A stretch of DNA of 64,000 nt from Mimachlamys varia (GCA_947623455.1 OX392534.1:11542001-11606000), one strand, 5' to 3'; shown: positions 34,914-47,087, counted from the first letter of the stretch. The notes: generated from the sequence alone by a model not told the origin. A program made the numbers and translations.

Positions 34914-35418
34914 CTGAAAAAATATTATCAATAAATATCAACAATGATGCTAAACGAAACAGGTTATCTCCCCTATACCATACCCAGGATTCAATCTGCA
35001 ACACACTGGAAACAAGATATTCAAGACAATGTCATGAATAAACACAAAGGTAAAAGTGCTCTTTACTCATCCACCCCTGATATTTCATATTGGACTATCC
35101 CAACCTTCAAATGGGAAGAGTTCAAATCTGTCTTCAGGGGTAATGCATTAAAGACAAAGTGCCATCAATTTATTAAATTTCATTTCATATTCTTCTATAA
35201 ATCAGATTATACATGACACATTTGCACATGTACACCTAATTCCCAATTGTATGTATATGTTCCCGATATTACACCTTCTACAAAATGTATGTGGTAAATA
35301 GTATACATGTGATAAACTGTGTAATTAACTATTAATTTCTATAATTTTCTATAATTATTGACTTTATTAGACAAAAGACACAATATTGTACAGAAAAAGA
35401 AACTAATTTTATAAATAC

Positions 35419-35910
35419 CTGGACACCACCTCTGGCGCCATCCAGTAGGGAGTGCCAACCATGGTCTGTCGTTTACAGTTGTCTCCACTTAACTGAGCAC
35501 AGAAACCAAAGTCTGTTAACTTAACAGACCCGTTCATACCTAGTAGTACATTGTCACTTTTAATGTCTCGGTGGATAATACTTCTAGAATGGAGAAAATC
35601 TAAGGCTTGTAAACACTCGCGGGTCACAGCAGCTATCTGTCCCTCATTCATTATCGTTTCCGTGACGACGTCGGTTAATGCTCCTCCGTCTAAATACTCC
35701 ATCACCACCCACAACTCCTGCTTGGCGTCCAGATAGTAACAGTCGAGAAAGTTGACAATGTTCTGATGTTTGTATGTTTTCATCACTTCTATTTCTGTGA
35801 TAAGGAGCTCCTTCTTGGGCTGGTTGTTCAGGTCCATGATCTTGATGGCTACCACTTTATCGGCCTCCTCTGGGTCTCTAGGATTTGCCATGCATACTGT
35901 TCCTGAAGCT
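35419..35910 (-). CDS. PAK: PAK exon 6: kinase N-lobe through activation segment
   Basis: 492 nt, acceptor TTTATTGTAG|A at 35910, donor GTCCAG|GTATTT after 35419. Encodes residues 238-400 plus a split Arg. Key residues are all present: end of the P-loop (ASGTV), VAIK Lys260, helix-C Glu276, HRDIKSDN with Asp352, DFG with Asp370, activation-loop Thr386 in [14 protein letters not shown], and Glu397 of [27 protein letters not shown] and [19 protein letters not shown] are group I PAK signatures. Group I PAKs are Ser/Thr kinases activated by GTP-bound Cdc42/Rac and act on actin, adhesion and MAPK pathways. The sequence predicts an active kinase. Confidence 0.97.
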
Positions 35911-36631
35911 CTACAATAAACAAACATCAAATGTCAAAATGTTTCAAATCTAGGTATATAACAAACAAAAATAAACAAAACAATAATTCAACATTTTACA
36001 TTTTGGATGACACATTAAAAGAAAATAACTTTGTCCCTAACAATTCTGTATCCTTAATGGCACATTGTGTTTGAAAAAACACTTATCAGTTTGGCTCACT
36101 GTAGTCCTAACCATATTGCATTGTGTCTTATACTAAATGGCACACTGTGGTTGAAAAACACTAAGCTGATTAAGGCACACTATTGTCCTAACAACACTAT
36201 CTTAACTCCAGGACACCTATAGTTATCAACAGTGACCATTGCCTTGACGTTATTTGAGACCTCATCTTGACCTTTGGTATAAAGCTTGATCAAATCCAAA
36301 ATGAATTGTGTAGAGGGATGTGGTTGTGATTGGTATGAAAAGAAATATTGGTAACACTATCTGCAGCCCCCCCCCCGTTCCCCCTCAAATAGCAAGGTCT
36401 CACTAGTACTCAATACTACATGACCTTCACCTACTCAACCTTGATTTTGTAGAAATAATAGATCTTCACGGTTGGTGTTAACAGGTACATATTTGTTACA
36501 TGAAATATTGAACAAATATATCTCCCCTATCATCGGCAGAAATTTTATAATACACTTTAATCGCTGGTACAGGAAACAATTACATTGGAGGTTTTAATAA
36601 TAAAATATTGTTTTATAAAACTAGTATCCTA

Positions 36632-37225
36632 CATTATGGGTCCTGTTACCTTTATTACAAGTTATGGCCACAATGTTCCCTTTATTACAATTATGGCCAC
36701 AATGTTCCCTTTATTACAAGTTATGGGCAATGTTCCCTTTATTACAAGTTATGGGGCATGTTCCCTTTATTACAAGTTATGGGCAATGTTCCCTTTATTA
36801 CAAGTTATGGGGCATGTTCCCTTTATTACAAGATATGGGGCATGTTCCCTTTATTACAAGTTATAGGGCATCTTCCATGTTACCTTTATTACAAGTTATG
36901 GGGCATGTTCCCTTTATTACAAGTTATGGGCAATGTTCCCTTTATTACAAGATATGTGTAATGTTCCCTTTATTACAAGATATAGGGCATCTTCCATGTT
37001 ACCTTTATTACAAGTTATGGCCACAATGTTCCCTTTATTAGAAGTTATGGGCAATGTTCCCTTTATTACAAGTTATGGGCAATGTTCCCTTTATTACAAG
37101 TTATGGGCAATATTCCCTTTATTACAAGTTATGGGGCATGTTCCCTTTATTACAAGTTATTGGGCATGTTCCCTTTATTACAAGTTATGGGTAATGTTCC
37201 CTTTATTACAAGTTATGGGAGGTAG
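36632..37225. repeat. Minisatellite in PAK intron, 28-bp unit, about 21 copies
   Basis: The unit is TGTTCCCTTTATTACAAGTT followed by ATGGGCAA, with ATGGGGCA and GATATAGGGCATCTTCC variants. It lies entirely in the 1.7-kb intron between exons 5 and 6. Open frames on the plus strand are repeat artefacts. Confidence 0.95.
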
Positions 37226-37604
37226 TCTACCTGCAGATATAACAACTATCTGAGAACTTGAAGGGAAGTGTAATAGAGTGCCATGCACCGTTTGGTGATA
37301 AAACTGAAATCATTTCCTAAAACACTTGTACCTGCACGTTATTGACCTTTATCATGGTTCAGGTTTTACTTTCATTTCCTGTTCAAAATAAAATCGTTTA
37401 AACTATTTTCCCTGATACAGCAAAATAACTATAAAATGAAGTTTATAAAGTTCAGAATGGGTACGTATTCTAATTTGAAGAGAACACATAAGTATAAGTA
37501 GAGAAAACATACATATATTCTAAATATTTAGAATTCAGAGTGTATACACACTCTTATCAGCACGACAGTAGATAGTACATATACATATTCTAATGACTTC
37601 CTAC

Positions 37605-37668
37605 CCTGCTCCAAGTTTCTTGTGTGTGTTGTATTTCCCTGAAGCATCCCCAGGTGAAGCAAGCTTTT
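37605..37668 (-). CDS. PAK: PAK exon 5: start of the kinase domain with the P-loop
   Basis: A 64-nt exon too short to stand out as an open frame. The acceptor TTTTTGTTCACAG|AAAAG is at 37668, the donor GCAGG|GTAGGA after 37605. The phases fit exactly: it completes C|AA from exon 4 and leaves GG for exon 6. It encodes QKLASPGDASGKYNTHKKLG then AG, aligning with the stretch leading into the PAK glycine loop. With exon 6 this gives G-A-G-A-S-G-T-V (residues 235-242), a complete GxGxxG motif; the usual Gln of GQGASG is Ala here. Confidence 0.93.
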
Positions 37669-38068
37669 CTGTGAACAAAAAAACAACAGGTGAATCTGTC
37701 TATAATACACTGAGAAAAAAAAAACAGTTAATAGCTAATGGAACCTGTCTATAATAAATACAAACTGGTAAGAATGAATTACTCAACTTCCATGTACATC
37801 TTAGAGAAGTATATCTCTCAGTTTACACCACCTTAGGCCATACCAAGGGAATATGGTCAATATCTAGAAATAGTTGTCAAAACTGTAAGAACAGTACCAA
37901 AACTTCAGAAATATTATGTCTGTCACAAAATGAGAATATTATTGAAAGCTGAAGGAGATCATTTCAAATCCAAGAAAATGCAAACCAAGACAAGCCGAAT
38001 TATTTCAAAATTTGGGCAATGGTGTCGGACATCAGTTGTATTGTCGGAAAACACAGTCAATAGCTTAC

Positions 38069-38225
38069 GTAAGGCAGCGTTGATTTCAATGTCTGACAGA
38101 TTTTTCTTCTGTGTTTTGTTGCGACGAACCGGTGCATCCTCCTCCTCTTTGGTTTCCTCATTCACCTTGACCTTGGCACATGCCTCAAGGACTCTGTCTA
38201 TATTAGCAGCATCTACTTCATCTTT
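38069..38225 (-). CDS. PAK: PAK exon 4: linker before the kinase domain
   Basis: 157 nt, acceptor CATGTTACAG|AAAGATG at 38225 (phase 0), donor TTAC|GTAAGC after 38069 (phase 1). Encodes residues 164-215, with an acidic KVNEETKEEEDAPV stretch and then RRNKTQKKNLSDIEINAAL. The last part aligns with the KKKPKMSDEEILEKL helix that precedes the group I PAK kinase domain. The linker lacks a proline-rich PIX-binding motif of the vertebrate PAK1-3 kind. Confidence 0.93.
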
Positions 38226-38773
38226 CTGTAACATGAAATTAACAGTTATTCACATTTTCTGTAACAATGAAATGCACATATCATTCTGAAATTATCAAAG
38301 GGCTGAACTTACTAATTGATAAGAAAATATCTTTTCGGTTAGTTTGCTAACTTCACCAAAGCTGTGGGGTTTGTAGCTACTAAGTTTAATCTTTTACATT
38401 ACAGTGTTAGAATCTGATTTTATAATCATGACCTGGCCACCAACCTCTAATTTATAACTATAAGTTGGTAAATAATGCTGTTCTAATTATAAGCTGCTGT
38501 TGTTGAGGAACAACAATTTGACTGTTTACCATATTTTTTTTGCCAATGTCAATATTGATTGTTCAAGCTACTCTTTACCCTTGCGACTATCATGACTATG
38601 CCGATTTAGTGCACTTCAGATAGGATGGACCATATTTATTTACTTATATTAAAACTGACTGAAGGTGAACTATAATACATTTGACAGTTTTCTTACAAAG
38701 ATGTGCCCTAATTATAACAATATAAATAGCTTCCACAAAAAATGCAGATCTATAAAAAGATCCATGTTGTTAC

Positions 38774-39089
38774 CTTGTCTTTAGAGGCTTGCTGTTCCTT
38801 CTCTGTAGAGTTGGCCTGTTTTAGATCTTTATTGTCTGGCACCTGTACAAACACATCAGTCTGGGGGTCACTCCCGTTGTCAAGGTGAGGCGTTGGCGGA
38901 TCATCCGAGTCACGCTTGCTCGACCGACTTGAAGAATCATCCTCACTATCTAAATCGTCATCGGATTCATCTATTGTCGTTGCTACTTTAAGATATTTTT
39001 GATGGTCAGCGGGTTTATGTTTGAAAGACTTTGTAAATAGGCGGAGTGAATTGATGACTGCCTCTGGGTTCTCCTTCTGTTCCTCTGAC
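38774..39089 (-). CDS. PAK: PAK exon 3: autoinhibitory segment and acidic linker
   Basis: 316 nt, acceptor ATTAACAG|GTCAGAGG at 39089 completing the TC|G codon of exon 2, donor GACAAG|GTAACA after 38774. Encodes residues 59-163. SSEEQKENPEAVINSLRLF matches the region after the CRIB domain that in group I PAKs forms part of the inhibitory switch (KSEQKKNPQAVLDVL-like). It is followed by a Ser/Asp-rich tract (about 97-121: TIDESDDDLDSEDDSSS, then RSSKRDSDD) and PPTP at 122-125. Confidence 0.93.
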
Positions 39090-39171
39090 CTGTTAATATG
39101 CATTTGTTATGTATTATGAAAACATCAAACCTTCTGCCACAAGCCGATCACATGTTTAAGTCTTGGGGAAA

Positions 39172-39194
39172 GGGGGGGGGGGGGGGGGGGGGGG
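39172..39194. repeat. Homopolymer of 23 G (C23 in the PAK transcript strand)
   Basis: Lies in the intron between exons 2 and 3, about 83 bp 5' of the exon-3 acceptor on the coding strand. The length may be uncertain because such runs are hard to sequence. Confidence 0.9.
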
Positions 39195-39548
39195 AGTCTG
39201 GGGAAGGTTATCTCTAAAACATACACATGAGTTTGATGTGTTAGTTTCAAGTTTTAAGAATAAATACATGTAAATTTGATTATCTTAAGTCTCTGGAAGG
39301 TAATAAGTTACATTTTTAGCTCTTAAAGTAAAAATTTGTTGGTTTTAGGTCTTTGAAAGGCTAGCTTTTTGATATATACATGTGTTTTAAACAGAAATGG
39401 TCTTACAAAGGGAGATAACTGGTATGATAACGAGAGAAAAGATAACCACTGACTTCTTGGCATAATGAATTAAAGCTTTAAGGCTTATCATTGGTAAAAA
39501 GATAGTAAGATAAAGATTTATCAGGGAAACCTCTCATTCTGGTATAAA

Positions 39549-39712
39549 ACTTACGAGAAGTTTGGATTGATCACAGGACTAACGAGATGTTTGGATCAAT
39601 CACACAACTTATGAGATGTTTGGATTGATCACACAACTTACGAGATGTTTGGATTGATCACAGAAGTTACGAGGAGTTTGGATTGATCACACAACTTACG
39701 AGATGTTTGAGG
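39549..39712 (-). repeat. 29-bp tandem array carrying repeated splice-donor sites
   Basis: On the coding strand the unit is CAAACATCTCGTAAGTTGTG followed by TGATCAATC. Hexamers at the donor position recur every 29 bp: 39694-39699 GTAAGT (the functional donor), 39665-39670 GTAACT, 39636-39641 GTAAGT, 39607-39612 ATAAGT, 39578-39583 GTTAGT, 39549-39554 GTAAGT. The array therefore starts inside exon 2 and runs into the intron. Reading past the first donor gives an immediate in-frame TAA. Confidence 0.92.
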
Positions 39713-39872
39713 ATTGCAGTAAGGTTGACCATTGAGGAGGCAGGCCCTCAAACGCGCCTGTGACTTTGTTAAAACCAACATGGAAGTTGTGTTTCACCAT
39801 GGTTGGAGCAGAAATCTCCATGGCCGGCGCCTCCGCCGACGTCGACTTCTTGGTCTTTTTGCCAAACGGCAT
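39700..39872 (-). CDS. PAK: PAK exon 2 (first coding exon): start codon and CRIB domain
   Basis: A strong acceptor (TTTCATTTCTCTTTACAG|GG, exon from 39892) leads 20 nt later to ATG at 39872. The donor is AACATCTC|GTAAGT after 39700. Encodes MPFGKKTKKSTSAEAPAM followed by the CRIB motif, EISAPTMVKHNFHVGFNKVT then GAFEGLPPQW: I20-S21-x-P...H28..H31-V-G33...F41-x-G-L-P, the Cdc42/Rac-GTP binding site. The six coding exons total 1521 nt = 507 codons, a 506-residue protein against about 525-545 for vertebrate PAK1-3. The N-terminus is very short and lacks Nck-binding PxxP motifs, as in some invertebrate group I PAKs (insect Pak3-like, by memory). No in-frame stop lies between the acceptor and this ATG, so an upstream coding extension cannot be excluded. 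Confidence 0.9.
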
Positions 39873-40074
39873 CCTGTCTAATAATATGCGCCCTGTAAAG
39901 AGAAATGAAAGTGAAAGATTGCAATACTAACTTCAAATAATGTGACAAAGCTGTTAAGTATTTTAGATATAATCAACATATCTAGGTTTGTGTGCATATC
40001 TAATAAGGTTGAATTCATAAGTCGGGATTTAAAAATGTTGGGACAAAATGTTAAAGAAAAGGCTGTTTGCAATC

Positions 40075-40715
40075 AAGGGTTACAAACACCTATAGGTAAA
40101 ATAATAAGGTCACCTACATGTACATACAAACACCTATAGGTAATATAAGGTCACCTACAAAGTGTACATACATACACCTATAAGTAAGGTCACCTACATA
40201 CATACACCTATAGGTAATATAAGGTCACCTACAAAGTGTACATACAAACACCTATAAGTAAGGTCACCTACATGTACATACAAACACCTATAGGTAATAT
40301 ACGGTCACCTACAAAGTGTACATACAAACACCTATAAGTAAGGTCACCTACAAAGTGTACATACAAACACCTATAGGTAATATACGGTCACCTACAAAGT
40401 GTACATACAAACACCTATAAGTAAGGTCACCTACATACATACACCTATAGGTAATATACGGTCACCTACAAAGTGTACATACAAACACCTATAAGTAAGG
40501 TCACCTACATACATACACCTATAGGTAATATACGGTCACCTACAAAGTGTACATACAAACACCTATAGGTAATATACGGTCACCTACAAAGTGTACATAC
40601 AAACACCTATAGGTAATATACGGTCACCTACAAAGTGTACATACAAACACCTATAAGTAAGGTCACCTACATATACAAACACCTATACTGTAAGTAATAT
40701 AATTATAAGGTCACC
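40075..40715. repeat. Minisatellite 5' of PAK exon 2, 44/39-bp units, about 15 copies
   Basis: Alternating units AAACACCTATAGGTAATATA + CGGTCACCTACAAAGTGTAC + ATAC (44 bp) and a shorter form with AAGTAAGGTCACC (about 39 bp). It lies in the presumed first intron of PAK. Confidence 0.92.
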
Positions 40716-40719
40716 TAAA

Positions 40720-42150
40720 TACATATATATACCTAATCTATTTACACTTTTCACAACAAATTAAACTGTGCCTAATTGTCCTAAACCCTGTTTTGTCTAG
40801 TCAACCTGTATAAGATTCCGAGAAAATTTTTCATTTGCAGTCTCCCTTAGGAAAGTAACAGCATAGAGTAAAACATTTGATGAAAGACATTTACATGAAT
40901 TTCCATCAAGCAAATTAAAGCTGCCATTATTATTGACCCTGAGTTAATGCCCATCACTTATCAACACATGAAATAGTGAAAAGGTAAACATATTTTAAAA
41001 CTCATCTGCACAGAAACTTTTTTTCAACCTCTAGATCTTTACAAGACAAAACAATGACATATAAAATAAAACATTAAAAGAGAGGAATAGTCATATGCAG
41101 GACCACATTAAACTTACTTACGCCCCGGCCCATATCTCATCCACATAGATCATAACTGTAGAAATTCTTATAATAGGGTTATTTCTATCATCAGAATTCC
41201 CATTAAGATTAAAAGGCAAAGGCAGATGACTGAATCATTCTTTTCATCTAACTTTATCTAATCAGGAAGCAAGTCATCCTGTTTATTTTTATCTTGATTT
41301 TTTACACAGTAATGGGAGATATTGGTATACATAGTTACCCGGTATTTGCGGATGCTGATAATAAACGACAGAATCAGATCATGTTGAATTGTCATGATCT
41401 GCAGGTGCATCATAATTATACCCATTGCATAAGGTATGAACCTTATACAGGTATGTGTATATATGTACACCATGTACATGTACGTTGGTAAATTTATGTA
41501 GGCCATACAGTAAAATTGTAAAAACTAACAGAAATACTTCCTGAAATCCTCGAAATACTTCGTCATAGACTATTAACTGTATCCGGATACTCTATCGCAA
41601 AGATAATCTATGTACAGTACAAAGCATCAAGTCGTGTATCTCATCCTCAGGATCAGATTAAACTCCCATCACGGACAGACGACACATAAGATGTTTTCAT
41701 GGAATTGTGTTACACTCATACCATTATGAATGGGTCTTTTTGTGGTGACTTTCTAAAGATACATATACTTCTTTTTATTTATTTTTTTATACTGTCTTAT
41801 TCAGTGTATATCAAAATGTCCTGCACGGATATACTGGATCAGCAGCATGCTGGAATGAAGGGATACCAATTCATGCAACTTAGTTTAAATGGACGACCTT
41901 GCTTTCGGCCCGCTTTCAAGGTCACAGATTATGTCCAGCTTGACCTGGAAATCTTTTGCCTAAAAATAGTCCAGTGTGCAAACTTTCTTTGGCAATGGTA
42001 TCAATGTACATCATATATATAGAAAGCAAGGCAAAATTGAGGTGCAAATCATACACTGTCCGATATTCCTCACCATTTTCAGGTTTTGTAGGTAGGAAGT
42101 TTTTCATGTGGTGTTGTTGTGTAATTCTGTACATGTGCTATTTTTTGGCA
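40720..42150. other. Presumed PAK 5' intron, no other gene
   Basis: A good donor-like GGGGC|GTAAGTAAG exists on the minus strand at 41121/41122 and could end a short non-coding exon. Open frames on both strands at 41699-42134 are not recognisable. Confidence 0.35.
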
Positions 42151-42164
42151 TTTATATATGTGAT

Positions 42165-44585
42165 ATGGGCCTTTCATATATGTGCATGCATGTATACAAC
42201 TTGCATTTATATTGTGGGCCTTAGATACAACCTGTATTCTGTGGGGCTAATTAAACAAAACCTATATATACTGTGGGCATAAGACAAAATTTAAATACTG
42301 TGGGCCTTTAGTTTAACAACACATATATACTGTACATGTGGGTCTAATTAAGACACAACCTGTATACTGTGGGCCTAATGAAGACACAACCTGTATACTG
42401 CGGGCCTAATAAAGACACAACCTGTATAGTGTGGGCCTAATGAAGACACAACATGTATACTATAGGCCTAATTAAGACATAACTTGTATACTGTGGGTCT
42501 AATTTATAAAGACACAACCTGTATATATACTGTACATGTGGGCCTAATTAAGACACAACATGTATACTGTGGGCCTAATTAAGACACAACATGTATACTG
42601 TGGGCCTAATTAAGACACAACATGTATACTGCGGGTCTAATGAAGACACAACCTGTATACTGCGGGTCTAATGAAGACACAACCTGTATAATGCGGGCCT
42701 AATAAAGACACAACATGTATACTGTGGGCCTAATTAAGACACAACATGTATACTGTGGGCCTAATTAAGACACAACATGTATACTGTGGGCCTAATTAAG
42801 ACACAACATGTATACTGTGGGCCTAATTAAGACACAACATGTATACTGTGGGCCTAATTAAGACATAACTTGTATACTGTGGGTCTAATGAAGACACAAC
42901 CTGTATACTGCGGGCCTAATAAAGACACAACCTGTATACTGTGGGCCTAATGAAGACACAACATGTATACTATAGGCCTAATTAAGACATAACATGTATA
43001 CTGTGGGTCTAATTTATAATTAAGACACAACCTGTATACTGTACATGTGGGCCTAATTAAGACATAACTTGTATACCGTGGGCCTAATGAAGACACAACC
43101 TGTATACTGCGGGCCTAATGAAGACACAACCTGTATACTGCGGGCCTATAATGAAGACACAACCTATATACTGCGGGCCTAATGAAGACACAATCTGTAT
43201 ACTGTGGGCCTAATGAAGACACAACATGTATACTGTAGGCCTAATTAAGACATAACTTGTATACTGTGGGTCTAATTTATAATTAAGACACAACCTGTAT
43301 ACTGTACATGTGGGCCTAATTAAGATATAACTTGTATACTGTGGGTCTAATTATAATTAAGACACAACATGTATACTATAGGCCTAATTAAGACATAACT
43401 TGTATACTGTGGGTCTAATGAAGACACAACCTGTATACTGCGGGCCTAATAAAGACACAACCTGTATACTGTGGGCCTAATGAAGACACAACATGTATAC
43501 TATAGGCCTAATTAAGACATAACATGTATACTGTGGGTCTAATTTATAATTAAGACACAACCTGTATACTGTACATGTGGGCCTAATTAAGACATAACTT
43601 GTATACCGTGGGCCTAATGAAGACACAACCTGTATACTGCGGGCCTATAATGAAGACACAACCTATATACTGCGGGCCTAATGAAGACACAATCTGTATA
43701 CTGTGGGCCTAATGAAGACACAACATGTATACTGTAGGCCTAATTAAGACATAACTTGTATACTGTGGGTCTAATTTATAATTAAGACACAACCTGTATA
43801 CTGTACATGTGGGCCTAATTAAGATATAACTTGTATACTGTGGGTCTAATTATAATTAAGACACAACCTGTATACTGTGTGCCTAATTAAGACATAACCT
43901 GTATACTGTGGATCTAATTAAGACACAACATGTATACTGTGGGCCTAATTAAGACATAACCAGTATACTGTGGGTCTAATTAAGACACAACCTGTATACT
44001 TTGGGCCTTATTAAGACAACCTATATACTGTGGACCTAATAAAGACACAACCTGTATACTGTTGACCTTATAAAGACACAACCTGTATACTGTAGGCCTA
44101 ATTAAGGCAACCTATATACTGTGGGCATAATTAAGACACAACCTGTATACTGCATGTGGGCCTAATTAAGACACAACATGTATACTGTGGGCATAATTAA
44201 GACACAACCCTGTATACTGTGGAACTAATAAAGACACAACCTGTATACTGTGGGCCTAATTAAGACAACCTATATCCTGTGGGCATAATTAAGACACAAC
44301 CTGTATATTGCATGTGGACCTAATTAAGACAACAGGTATACTGTGGACCTAATTAAGACACAACATGTATACTACGGACTTAATAAAGACACAACCTGTA
44401 TACTGTGGACCTAATTAAGACACAACCCTGTATACTATGGGCATAATTAAGACACAACCTGTATTATGTGTATACTGTTGGCAAAATTAAGACACAACCT
44501 GTATTATGTGTATACTGTGGGCCTAATTAAGACACAACCTGTATACTGTTTGCCTAATTAAGACACAACCTGTATAAGATGTAAC
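42165..44585. repeat. Minisatellite, 31-bp unit, about 75-78 copies
   Basis: The unit is TGTATACTGTGGGCCTAATT + AAGACACAACC, with AACATG/AACCTG, GAAGAC/TAAGAC and inserted TATAATTAAG or ACTGTACATGTG variants. A multi-unit block at about 42857-43370 is repeated at 43387-43868 with the same order of variants (offset 530 bp at the start); the second copy lacks one unit. Confidence 0.95.
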
Positions 44586-44589
44586 TAGG

Positions 44590-45190
44590 ATAAGGCTGAT
44601 CGTCCCATATATATATACAGTGATAGACCTAGGCCTGTATTAGCAGTCAGAAGTAACAGTATTTTACAGCAGTAAACACTATAGCAGTACTGTATATATA
44701 CATGATATACATGTATATGCACACTATGATAAGCGATGAATCATGTTTGTATCGACTGAGCTTTATAAACAAACCCACTTCCTTGTGTAAATTATTTTTA
44801 CTAAATATGGCTATTATCACAGAAAAATAGGTCAATGCATGATTTAATATACAACACATTGTGTGTTTGTTCTAGATACCTGAAAGTCACATGTGACATT
44901 TAGAACTAAATTAGAAAATGTTCTGTTGAACAAACAAAACAGAAATAAATGTCACAAGGCAAATGAAATTACGACCGAAGGTGGTGAAATCGAAACCTTA
45001 ATTTAGAAACAGAAAGGTCACAGTGATACTGTACACCTGAAACTTTGTAGCACCCAGCAAGATGTACAATATATATTTATAACTGTATCATGCTGGACAA
45101 GTTACAATAAGTAGCACAAAAATAAAGGCATGATTCTTTTGTGTGAAATAGATCTACTACTATTAATGGTAGAATATATATTTCATTTAC
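44590..45190. other. AT-rich, no gene recognised
   Basis: Contains TATATATACATGTATATGCA-type simple sequence near 44690-44720; nothing else. Confidence 0.4.
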
Positions 45191-45194
45191 AAAC

Positions 45195-46015
45195 AAGAGA
45201 TCTAAGAGAGATCTCGGCACCAACCATCGATCAATTGTTTATTTTATCTTAGAAAGTTGGATCTTTTCCGTTTTGGTTTTTTCTTTCATTATGCATTTAA
45301 TCTTAGATTTATGAACTTCGAACACTTGCAGCACTGTTCAAGAAATAGCAATCACAAACTATTAATGCAAAATCCAAGATGGTGGCCTGCTGGCCATATT
45401 GTCTTTCAGATCAAAATCAGCTTAAAGATTGGTCAATGCACAACAACAGACCAAAAGGAACCTGCATATGAAATTTGAGAAGAATCCATCCCGCATTGTT
45501 CAAGAAATAGCGATCACAAACTATTAATCCCAAACCTAAGATGGCCACCTATTGGCTTAAAAAGCTGACAATGCACTACTAGAGACCAAGGGGGACCATC
45601 TGACCGTGGTGGGCTATATAAAAACAAGAGGCCCCTTTTCCTTTCATCTATATATTTATTTAGCTATATGAAATTTGAGAATTCTTCCTAAAATTAATAA
45701 AAATTCAAAGATTGTCACTTAATTTTCAGTTCAGTTCCAAAATCAAAAGAGTAAAACTAATTGAAGAACCAGGAGAAAACTGCACATACAGAATGTATGA
45801 AATTTGAGAAAGATCCATCTAGTATTTCTCAAAAAATGATTATAACCTTAATGTATTACTTTAACAGTCAAAATCCAAGATGGATGCATGCTTGTCAACA
45901 ATATTTTTACTCCAGATCAGTTCTGAAATGGGACCATCAATAACTAGGGACCAAGGGGAACCTGCAGATGAAATTTGAGAAAGATCTATCCTTAGTGCAC
46001 TTCAAAAGAAATAAT
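45195..46015. repeat. Degenerate dispersed repeat, several ~130-200-bp copies in tandem
   Basis: ATGAAATTTGAGAA(A)GAT recurs at about 45468, 45670, 45797 and 45969. TCAAGAAATAGC.ATCACAAA recurs at 45340 and 45500, with CCAAGATGG between. An ACAAGAGGCCCC edge lies at 45629. This is the pattern of a common repeat in mollusc genomes (family name not assigned). Confidence 0.65.
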
Positions 46016-46019
46016 AAAA

Positions 46020-47085
46020 TAAAACCATCAATGAAATTTGTATGCGCTCCGGTGTAAATAAATATATCACAGAAGTCTGATATAACATGTATATTGTATA
46101 TATAGTAGTACTGTATATAAATATATTTACATGAAGTAATAAATTTTATCTGGAGAAATGATAGATTTCATGAAATTCTCACCACTTTGTCTTAATATCA
46201 TGGTAATCTGATCGGGATATCTTTCTGTTTGCGTTTGAGATCTCCAGCAGGTTTTAGTGTAGACCTATTAAAATGACATTGTGTTGGTTTAAAATCATTC
46301 TGCAATGTACAGGTGTATAGTACGTACATGGGACTGTAACATTTATAGTTACGCAATATGAACATGTTTTATTATGCAAAAAAGGAAATAAAGTTCCAAT
46401 TTCAAAATAATATGAACAAAAAATCTGGCGAATACATTCAGTATGACTGTCAAATGTCAATCATATTAATATGTACGTCAACATTCACAATTGGTTTGAA
46501 CTATCAACATCAGCACATAATGTATGTTATATTGAATTGCCTAGAATCAAATTATAGCACCGCATTTTCTTTCTGGAGCAGTCAATATTTCACAAGGAGC
46601 TGCTAAGACAATACAGTAGCAAAGATCTTGAATAAAGGGAGGTAATTAATATATGTTGCCCTGACACCAATGTCAAACCCACAGGTGCATCATGACCACT
46701 TTACTAATATATTTACCCACATCTACCAGTATATGTATCACTTTGAAAACATTCACTAGTCTTAAAAGTACAATGTGCAGTACATGTACATTTGTAAGTG
46801 TACACCAGCTGTACATTTGCATTTTATGGCTACAAATGGTTTCACAGCTGAGCAAGCGCCGGTTCAGCATAATACATGTACTTTATAAATATAGGCAGGA
46901 GAATAACTTAGCTACTCAAGATAATGTCAAAACGAACAAAACATATATACACCTGTTCTGAAGATATACAAGCTAAAAAAAATAATTTAAGTTTTAAGCA
47001 AATAAACTTGCCCCCTCTCTAGATACCAACAAATTTACCAATGTACATATCCCAAGATGACGGCAGTATACCATGAACTGTGGCT
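46020..47085. other. AT-rich, no gene recognised
   Basis: Short overlapping chance frames only. Confidence 0.4.
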
Positions 47086-47087
47086 GT

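Noticed and set aside
41699..42134. Opposed open frames of 107 and 70 codons
   Set aside because: No recognisable family, no consistent splice sites, and composition like the surrounding AT-rich DNA.
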